Source: an uncultured Candidatus Saccharibacteria bacterium (GTDB lineage Bacteria; Patescibacteriota; Saccharimonadia; Saccharimonadales; Saccharimonadaceae). Taken from it: DNA of 18,470 nt. Both the position numbers and the translations under genes were made by a program. Positions 13,781-18,470 of the stretch are shown piece by piece (positions within the stretch are counted from its first letter, which is position 1; every line of letters begins with the position of its first letter). The stretch covers positions 1 to 18,470 of the forward strand of contig CALBZW010000004.1 of NCBI GenBank assembly GCA_937889535.1, given 5' to 3'. The notes under the pieces were generated by a model. That model did no database searches. It was not told where the DNA came from and saw nothing but the letters and a program-made list of their open reading frames with translations.

Positions 13781-13802
13781 GCCTTATTTTTCCTGCCATG
13801 AG

Positions 13803-14027
13803 TACGGCAGCGGAGGGGGAAACCACCATAGCGACCCCAACTACCTGACGGATTGACGCTGCCAGGAGTGAAGTAGAGGTAGCGACCACCAGCAGCTGAT
13901 ACGGCAGTACGCGCCCAGTAATTACCATTGTCGCCCAGGCGCGCCTGATAGGCGGCATACTCAGCATTAACATTAACCCACCCACTACGGACAAAAGCCA
14001 ATGGTAACTGTACTATGGTGGTGGCGC
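13803..14027 (-). pseudogene. Silent variable-domain cassette C6
   Basis: On the minus strand it begins with the conserved flank at 14027, 5 nt past the stop codon of the P-loop kinase gene. It encodes ATTIVQLPLAFVRSGWVNVN, a variable region with GNYWARTAV and RYLYFTPGSVNPSGSWGRYGGFPLRC, and ends RTHGRK. The frame runs to TAG at 13774-13776 through the inverted repeat edge. It has no start codon. It is the best match to the domain consensus and shares GTCAATCCGTCAG with C2. Read-through transcription from the kinase gene would include it, but in another frame. Confidence 0.75.
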
Positions 14028-14032
14028 AAGGG

Positions 14033-14605
14033 TTAGAAGTCGATAGCTTTGAGAATGTCTTTGATATGGCCTTGGAGGTCTTCGACGGAACCATCATTGA
14101 GAATGAAATAGTCAGCCATGGCGATGGGGCCGCCTTTTTCCATTTTTTCGATTTCGCCGTAGTCGCGCTCGCGGATGGCTTGAGTGTCAAAGGGGCGGTC
14201 GGGGCGCTTCGCGACGCGTTCATAACGCATGGCTTTTGGGATAACAATGGCGAGGAGGGTGAGGCTGCCCGGAAATTCGTGCTGGAAGGCGCGATATTCG
14301 GTCCAGGAGTAGAGCCCATCAAGAACGATGCGTTTTTGACCAGCTTTAATCAGGTCTTTGGTTTCAGCGATAGCTTGGCGAGCGACCCAATCTTTGCCCT
14401 CGGTTTCGCGGATCATCTCGCGAAAGACCTTTTCACTTTTACCGTCGATAGTGCGTTCAATGCCGCGCTTAGCCATCTCTTGGTAAATCATGTTACCGAA
14501 GTGAACCTTGGGATAACCGAGTTTAGTAAGATATTCGACGGCTACAGATTTGCCACTGCCGCTCATGCCAACAACGGCGAGAATTTTAACGTCTTGTGCT
14601 TTCAT
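14033..14605 (-). CDS. P-loop nucleoside/nucleotide-kinase-like ATPase
   Basis: A 190-aa cytoplasmic protein. Walker A is GMSGSGKS (residues 13-20) in the N-terminal strand ILAVVGMSGSGKS. HFGNMIYQEMAKRG follows, in the place where dephospho-CoA kinase and adenylate-kinase-like proteins bind substrate. RIVLDGLYSWTEYRAF gives the Walker B-like strand, ERVAKRPDRPFD and RERDYGEIEK the lid-type arginines, and ADYFILNDGSVEDL the C-terminal strand usual in CoaE-type kinases. I would place it in the AAA_17/18-CoaE-like group; the true substrate is unknown. It is divergent from polA, with its own TATAAT 8 nt before the ATG. Cassette C6 begins just after its stop. Confidence 0.75.
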   Translation of the reverse strand: MKAQDVKILAVVGMSGSGKSVAVEYLTKLGYPKVHFGNMIYQEMAKRGIERTIDGKSEKVFREMIRETEGKDWVARQAIAETKDLIKAGQKRIVLDGLYSWTEYRAFQHEFPGSLTLLAIVIPKAMRYERVAKRPDRPFDTQAIRERDYGEIEKMEKGGPIAMADYFILNDGSVEDLQGHIKDILKAIDF

Positions 14606-14644
14606 ATAAGGTAATTATAGCATGGAACGTGCTATACTGTATCT
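14606..14644. promoter_or_regulatory. Symmetric divergent promoter of the P-loop kinase gene and polA
   Basis: The minus-strand TATAAT (14614-14619) is 8 nt before the kinase ATG. The plus-strand TATACT (14633-14638) is 6 nt before the polA ATG. They are the arms of an inverted repeat TATAGCA/TGCTATA with a 7-bp centre. Each promoter's -35 region overlaps the other's -10 or coding start, so the two cannot be bound independently. Both transcripts are leaderless. Confidence 0.65.
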
Positions 14645-17122
14645 ATGAAGCGTTTGGTACTTATTGACGGAAAATCAGTGTTTTATCGAGGATATTATGC
14701 GATGGGGGCGCTGTCGACGAGTGACGGTACGCCGACGGGCGGAATTTATGGGTTTGCGGCAATTGCGATGGAGATTGTGCGACAGCTCGACCCGACGAAG
14801 GTGGTGGTGGCATGGGATTCAAAGAGTTCGACGTCAAAGCGGAAGGAAATTTTCGCAGAATATAAGGCGGGGCGGGTGAAACCGGGGGATGATTTTTATG
14901 TACAGATACCGTATTTGAAAGAGTTGGTTTTGGCTTTGGGGTGGAGTTTTGTGGAGTGTGATGATTATGAAGCGGACGATATTATTGGGACTTTGGCGCT
15001 GCAGGCAGACAAAGAGGGAGATTGGGATACAATTATTGTGTCGTCGGACCTGGATATGTTGCAGATCGTAGATGAAAATACCCGGATGTATCGAATTTTG
15101 AAGGGATTTTCGAAGCTGGAAGAGATGGATGTGCCGGCGGTGGAAGAGAAGTACGGAATTAAAAAATCGCAGTTTTTGGACCTAAAAGCATTAAAAGGTG
15201 ACGCGTCGGATAATATTCCAGGGGTGGCGGGGGTAGGAGAGAAAACGGCGGCGAAGCTACTCGCGGAATTTGGGACGCTGGATGGGGTGTATGAACATTT
15301 GGATGATACTTTGCCGGCGACGCGACGAAAACTAGAGGCGGGGAAGGATAATGCGTACATGTCGCTTGCACTGGCGCGGATTATGACGGATGCACCGGTG
15401 AAGTTGGATGATTTGCCGGATTTGGAGTTGAATCAAGAGAGAATTTTGGAGGCTCTGAATAAGTTGGAGTTTCGGTCGCTGGCGCGGAAGTTTTTTGCAA
15501 AGCCGCGGGGGGAGAAGAAGCGGGCAAAAAAGGCTCAGAAAGACGCGCAGGAGGCTCTAGGAGAGCTTGGGGACTTGGATGGCTATATGGAGGCGGAAGA
15601 TGAGAAAAAGCCGTCTACGAGCCGGAGAAGGGGCAAAATCGTGGCTTTGGGGCCAGATTTGAGTCAGCAGACATTGGAAGTGGTACAAGAACTTGCGGAT
15701 GGGACGCTAGTTTCTTGGAATGTGAAGGACTTAATGCATAAGAATGAAGGGGTGGCGCTGTCGGTATTAGAGGGGAAGAAGTTTTGGGATTTGGGTCAGG
15801 GAAGATTTTTGCTTGATCCGTTGGCGCGGACGATTGAACGGGGGGAAGAAAAAGCGGAATATGAGAAACAGCAGAGGGAATTTGAGAGATTTCCGGCACT
15901 GTATAATATTTTTGTTCAGTTTGATTTACCTCTGATACCGGTATTGTACAAGATGGAAAACTACGGGATGTTGATTGATCGGGAATATTTTGCGCGGTTG
16001 AAGAATGAGTTTGAAAAAGAAGTTGGAAAGCTGGAGCGCGAAGTTTGGGATTATGCGGGAGAACAGTTTAATATTAATTCTCCGGCGCAGCTCGCGGAGG
16101 TACTGTTTGTGCGATTGGCGCTGCCGACAAAAGGGATTAAAAAGACGGCGCGAGGGTATTCGACAGGGGTGAAAGAGCTGGATAAATTGGAGGGGGAGCA
16201 TGGGATTATTGGAGCGGTAAAGCGGTATCGTGAGGCGGCGAAGCTATTATCGACGTATATTGCGCCGTTGCCAGAGTTGGCGGACCGAGAGGGGAGGATT
16301 CACACAACGTTTAATCAGAATGTGACGGCGACAGGGAGGTTGTCATCAACGAATCCGAACCTGCAGAATATCCCAGTACGGACGGAGGTAGGGAAGCGAA
16401 TCCGGACGGGATTTGTCGCTCCGAAGGGGAAGGTGTTGGTAAGCGCGGATTATTCGCAGTTTGAGCTTCGGCTTGCGGCGGCGCTTGCGGGGGATAAAGG
16501 GTTGATTGATGATTTTAATAAAGATGTAGATATTCATACGAAGACGGCGGCGGAGACGTTTGGGGTGGAGATGGAAGATGTAACGAAGGAGCAACGTCGG
16601 GCGGCGAAGGTGATTAATTTTGGGATTCTGTATGGTATGAGTATCCGAGGACTGTCACAAGCAGCGGATATGTCATTCGCAGAAGCGAAGGAGTTTATCG
16701 AGAATTATTTCGAGATTCGAAAACCGATTAAGGTGTATCTGGAGAGAGTGCTGGAAAAAGCACGGAAAGAAGGGTATGTCGAGACGCTATTTGGTCGGAG
16801 GCGGCCAACGCCAGATGTTTTGTCGAGTAATTTTGTAGTGCGGACGGGGGCAGAGAGAGCGGCGCAAAATATGCCGATTCAGGGAACGGAGGCGGATTTG
16901 ATGAAAAAAGCGATGATTCAGGTTGATAAGGTGTTATCGGAGGGCTTTCCGGGCGCGAAGATGGTAATGCAGGTGCATGATTCGTTGATTGTGGAATGTG
17001 ATAAGGGTATGGAGGGGGAAGTTGGAGAGATATTGAAGCGTGAGATGGAGGGGGTGGCACCAGAATTGGCTGTGAAGTTGGCGGTGGAAGTGACATGCGG
17101 GGGGAATTGGGGAGAGTTGTAG
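14645..17122 (+). CDS. polA: DNA polymerase I, proofreading domain degenerate
   Basis: An 825-aa family A polymerase for Okazaki-fragment processing and repair. The N-terminal 5' nuclease (1 to ~290) has LIDGKSVFYRGYYAM, DDYEADDIIGTLA, VSSDLDMLQIV and LKGDASDNIPGVAGVGEKTA. A charged linker follows. The region where the 3'-5' exonuclease should be (about 325-440) is short and lacks the D-x-E and later Asp motifs, so proofreading is probably absent. The polymerase domain is complete: NPNLQNIPVRTEVGKRIR, motif A SADYSQFELRLAAAL (Asp at ~602), motif B RRAAKVINFGILYGMS (~651-666) and motif C QVHDSLIVE (Asp at ~779). In motif C the usual HDE is HDS. The promoter is leaderless and shared with the divergent kinase gene. 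Element E3 starts directly after the stop. Confidence 0.95.
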   Translation: MKRLVLIDGKSVFYRGYYAMGALSTSDGTPTGGIYGFAAIAMEIVRQLDPTKVVVAWDSKSSTSKRKEIFAEYKAGRVKPGDDFYVQIPYLKELVLALGWSFVECDDYEADDIIGTLALQADKEGDWDTIIVSSDLDMLQIVDENTRMYRILKGFSKLEEMDVPAVEEKYGIKKSQFLDLKALKGDASDNIPGVAGVGEKTAAKLLAEFGTLDGVYEHLDDTLPATRRKLEAGKDNAYMSLALARIMTDAPVKLDDLPDLELNQERILEALNKLEFRSLARKFFAKPRGEKKRAKKAQKDAQEALGELGDLDGYMEAEDEKKPSTSRRRGKIVALGPDLSQQTLEVVQELADGTLVSWNVKDLMHKNEGVALSVLEGKKFWDLGQGRFLLDPLARTIERGEEKAEYEKQQREFERFPALYNIFVQFDLPLIPVLYKMENYGMLIDREYFARLKNEFEKEVGKLEREVWDYAGEQFNINSPAQLAEVLFVRLALPTKGIKKTARGYSTGVKELDKLEGEHGIIGAVKRYREAAKLLSTYIAPLPELADREGRIHTTFNQNVTATGRLSSTNPNLQNIPVRTEVGKRIRTGFVAPKGKVLVSADYSQFELRLAAALAGDKGLIDDFNKDVDIHTKTAAETFGVEMEDVTKEQRRAAKVINFGILYGMSIRGLSQAADMSFAEAKEFIENYFEIRKPIKVYLERVLEKARKEGYVETLFGRRRPTPDVLSSNFVVRTGAERAAQNMPIQGTEADLMKKAMIQVDKVLSEGFPGAKMVMQVHDSLIVECDKGMEGEVGEILKREMEGVAPELAVKLAVEVTCGGNWGEL

Positions 17123-17412
17123 GGTTTGGTGCTCATAATTCACTATCTAGCCATCCCTAGCTCACCCCAGCCTAGTTTTAGGAATGCTGAGTCTCACGCC
17201 AAGGTCTGTTTTTGGATTTTACCCCGATGGGTCGAAAAAGTTCCGTTTGGTCACGCTGACTTTTTCTAAAATCCAAAAACAGACCTTGGGTTCGGCTCTT
17301 TTATATTCCTAAAACTAGACTAGAGTAAGCTATGAATAGGTTAATTAAGGATTATAAAACACCAAGTTATCTCTGCTGAGATGAGATTGAACTTGTACGT
17401 GGTGTACAAGTT
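17123..17412 (+). repeat. Large hairpin element E3
   Basis: It starts at the polA stop with GGTTTGGTGC. The arm CTAGTTTTAGGAAT (17172-17185) pairs perfectly with 17305-17318. It replaces the 25-bp repeat of E1 and E2 with different but complementary sequence. The inner stem is 23 bp and perfect (17199-17221 with 17267-17289). The apical hairpin carries GTTCC (17240-17244) and GCTGAC (17255-17260). After TTAATTAAGGATTATA come hairpins ATCTC/GAGAT (17369-17382) and AACTTGTAC/GTACAAGTT (17390-17412). The inner segment has the same orientation as in E2. Cassette C7 follows. Confidence 0.8.
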
Positions 17413-17432
17413 GGAATTTTGTTGGGTTAGAG

Positions 17433-17647
17433 TCAGCGGAGGGAGAGGCCGTACCAACGAGAGTTGTCACTGCCTGATGGGAAGACGATTGCGTGATTTG
17501 AGTCGAAGATGTAAACACGAGTGGATGAGATGGATACACGTGACCAGAGAGCAGCTTCGTTACCATTGTTACCAACGCGACCATATTCTAAGTTCGCATA
17601 CCCACTACGGACAAAAGCCAATGGTAACTGTACTATGGTGGTGGCGC
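17433..17647 (-). pseudogene. Silent variable-domain cassette C7, end codon mutated
   Basis: On the minus strand it begins with the conserved GCGCCACCACC flank at 17647. The first G of that flank is also the last base of the GDPD stop codon. It encodes ATTIVQLPLAFVRSGYANLE, a variable region with EAALWSRVSI and VYIFDSNHAIVFPSGSDNSRWYGLSLR, and then TGA at 17433-17435 in place of the TGC of the terminal Cys. Sequence past this (CTCTAACCCAAC) still resembles the C3 tail, so the stop is a point change in a once longer frame. There is no start codon. The minus-strand frame differs from that of GDPD. Confidence 0.75.
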
Positions 17648-18470
17648 TATGGTAAGAGGAAATCGGTATAGATAACATTGGCGCCGCGGGTGCGGGAGTT
17701 TTCGGCGCGAGCATAGTTATTTATTGTATGAGTGGCAATATTAATGTCGGCGGATTTCCAGTTTGAGATTTCGTCGGAGGTGAGTCGCTCATTGAGCCAG
17801 GTGTCCCAAAGGGTGATACATTTTACGCCAGAATCTTGAGAGAAAGCAAGGACATTCTCCGGAGCCCAATCAGGGTTGCCATAAAGGGTATAAATGACGG
17901 ATTTCCAGGGGTAAATGTCCATAATCCAAGGTAGCATTTCGGGAACATAGATCTGAGGGATGAAGCGGTCGAGGAGAGCGAGGTCAGTGGCTTTGGCGGC
18001 TTCGACAAAAGCGGTGAATTGTTTGCGAACATTCTCTTCGTCGGAGAATTTGGTGTCTGTAACAATATAGACGTCTGGACATTGTTGAAGTATTTCGAAT
18101 AAAAGGGTGAGGTCGACGGGATGGTATTTGTCGTACCAGAGAGAAGACATAAAGTTGGCGTAAGTGAATTGATCGTCGGTAGTAGAATTTTTGATTTCTG
18201 CATCAGAGGGAATAGTTGCTACCTTGCGCCAGTTGGCATCATCGTGTGCGGCTACAGTGTACTCATCGTCGGTGAGATAGAAATCGACTTCAAAGACGCG
18301 ATGACCGAGCTGATAGTTGAGCAGAAAAGCTTCATAAGAGTTAGTGTAGGAATCCCCGAGGATGCCACCGAAGGCATGGGCGATATAGGGATTGTTTTCT
18401 ACCCAGTTATAGTCGAAATTATAGGGTGGCTCTGAGCCAGGGACATCGACTACTTCGGTAGTGATGTCCC
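17647..18470 (-). CDS. Glycerophosphodiester phosphodiesterase-like protein (5' end outside the window)
   Basis: 273 residues are visible; the start lies beyond 18470. Reading the whole frame from the window edge gives YIAHAFGGILGDSYTNSYEAFLLNYQLGHRVFEVDFYLTDDEYTVAAHDD. This is the GDPD catalytic signature: His in the first strand, E-x-D in FEVDF, and the second catalytic His in AAHD. Downstream come VYIVTDTKF, RFIPQIYVPEMLPWI and THTINN...GANVIYTDFLLP, the closing strands of the TIM-barrel. These enzymes hydrolyse glycerophosphodiesters to glycerol-3-phosphate and an alcohol, and members are often exported. The typical E-N-x-x-A-F segment is YTNSYEAF here. Its TAG stop shares a base with the first base of cassette C7. 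It is convergent with polA. Confidence 0.85.
   Translation of the reverse strand, partial: DITTEVVDVPGSEPPYNFDYNWVENNPYIAHAFGGILGDSYTNSYEAFLLNYQLGHRVFEVDFYLTDDEYTVAAHDDANWRKVATIPSDAEIKNSTTDDQFTYANFMSSLWYDKYHPVDLTLLFEILQQCPDVYIVTDTKFSDEENVRKQFTAFVEAAKATDLALLDRFIPQIYVPEMLPWIMDIYPWKSVIYTLYGNPDWAPENVLAFSQDSGVKCITLWDTWLNERLTSDEISNWKSADINIATHTINNYARAENSRTRGANVIYTDFLLP

Noticed and set aside
13774..14322. Minus-strand frame joining cassette C6 to upstream codons
   Set aside because: The upstream part is another frame of the P-loop kinase gene. There is no independent start, and it encodes biased, Ser/Pro/Ala-rich sequence.
14015..14614. Plus-strand 199-aa frame opposite the P-loop kinase
   Set aside because: The minus strand has an exact Walker A motif and a leaderless promoter; this is its shadow.
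1..17647. Diversity-generating retroelement as the source of cassette variation
   Set aside because: No reverse transcriptase or template repeat is visible, and differences among cassettes involve all bases and lengths rather than adenine positions. A retroelement elsewhere in the genome cannot be excluded.
4299..17647. Integron cassette array with attC sites
   Set aside because: The hairpins resemble attC only in being folded. The cassettes are not tandem, lack complete ORFs and alternate strand, and no integrase or clear GTTRRRY core pair is present.
1..18470. CRISPR array, tRNA or rRNA genes
   Set aside because: I found no regularly spaced direct repeats and no recognisable tRNA or rRNA sequence on either strand.

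Overview
The window looks like part of a compact genome from the Patescibacteria/CPR, most likely a Saccharibacteria (TM7) member. This is inferred from gene style, not from a marker phylogeny. The signs are small housekeeping genes, a short RpoD without region 1.1, a DnaG whose zinc finger has lost its ligands, a VirB2/TrbC-like pilin beside rpoD, and -10 boxes 6-8 nt before start codons, which implies leaderless mRNAs. Genes on both strands are strongly G-rich and C-poor on their coding strand.

Layout. 1-194 is the 3' end of a variable-domain reading frame (cassette C1). 270-647 is a small CdiA-CT-like nuclease-type protein with a terminator. 720-937 is cassette C2 (-). 1029-2539 is a LiaF-like/DUF4097-like envelope-stress pair behind a promoter with a G12 tract. 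2592-4298 is argS. 4299-5300 is a gene-poor island: hairpin element E1, cassette C3 (-), a 41-aa small ORF and cassette C4 (+). 5376-7310 is an operon of orn, a YjbR-like gene, a membrane protein gene and mscL. 7440-8060 (-) is a membrane-anchored coiled-coil protein. 8245-9858 is dnaG. 9886-10075 is a 6S-like RNA. 10133-13040 is rpoD, the pilin gene and a diacylglycerol-kinase-like gene with a large charged insertion. 13041-14027 is a second island: E2, C5 (+), a long inverted repeat and C6 (-). 14033-14605 (-) is a P-loop kinase, divergent from polA (14645-17122). 17123-17647 is a third island: E3 and C7 (-). 17647-18470 (-) is a GDPD-family phosphodiesterase cut by the window edge.

The striking feature is two interleaved repeat families that fill the intergenic space. 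The first is seven copies of a short C-terminal protein domain (FVRSG...W-S...GFPLRC). Six of them have no start codon, signal peptide or upstream domain. Their ends are almost identical in DNA and their interiors are highly variable. They look like a dispersed silent repertoire for a surface protein encoded elsewhere. The second is three ~290-bp hairpin elements, each starting 0-3 nt after the stop codon of an unrelated gene and each followed by a cassette. Their inner stems differ in sequence but pair perfectly. In E1 the whole segment between 25-bp perfect inverted repeats is flipped relative to E2 and E3. I suggest, as inference, a recombination-based antigen or adhesin diversification system. 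No reverse transcriptase, recombinase or expressed full-length locus is visible here.
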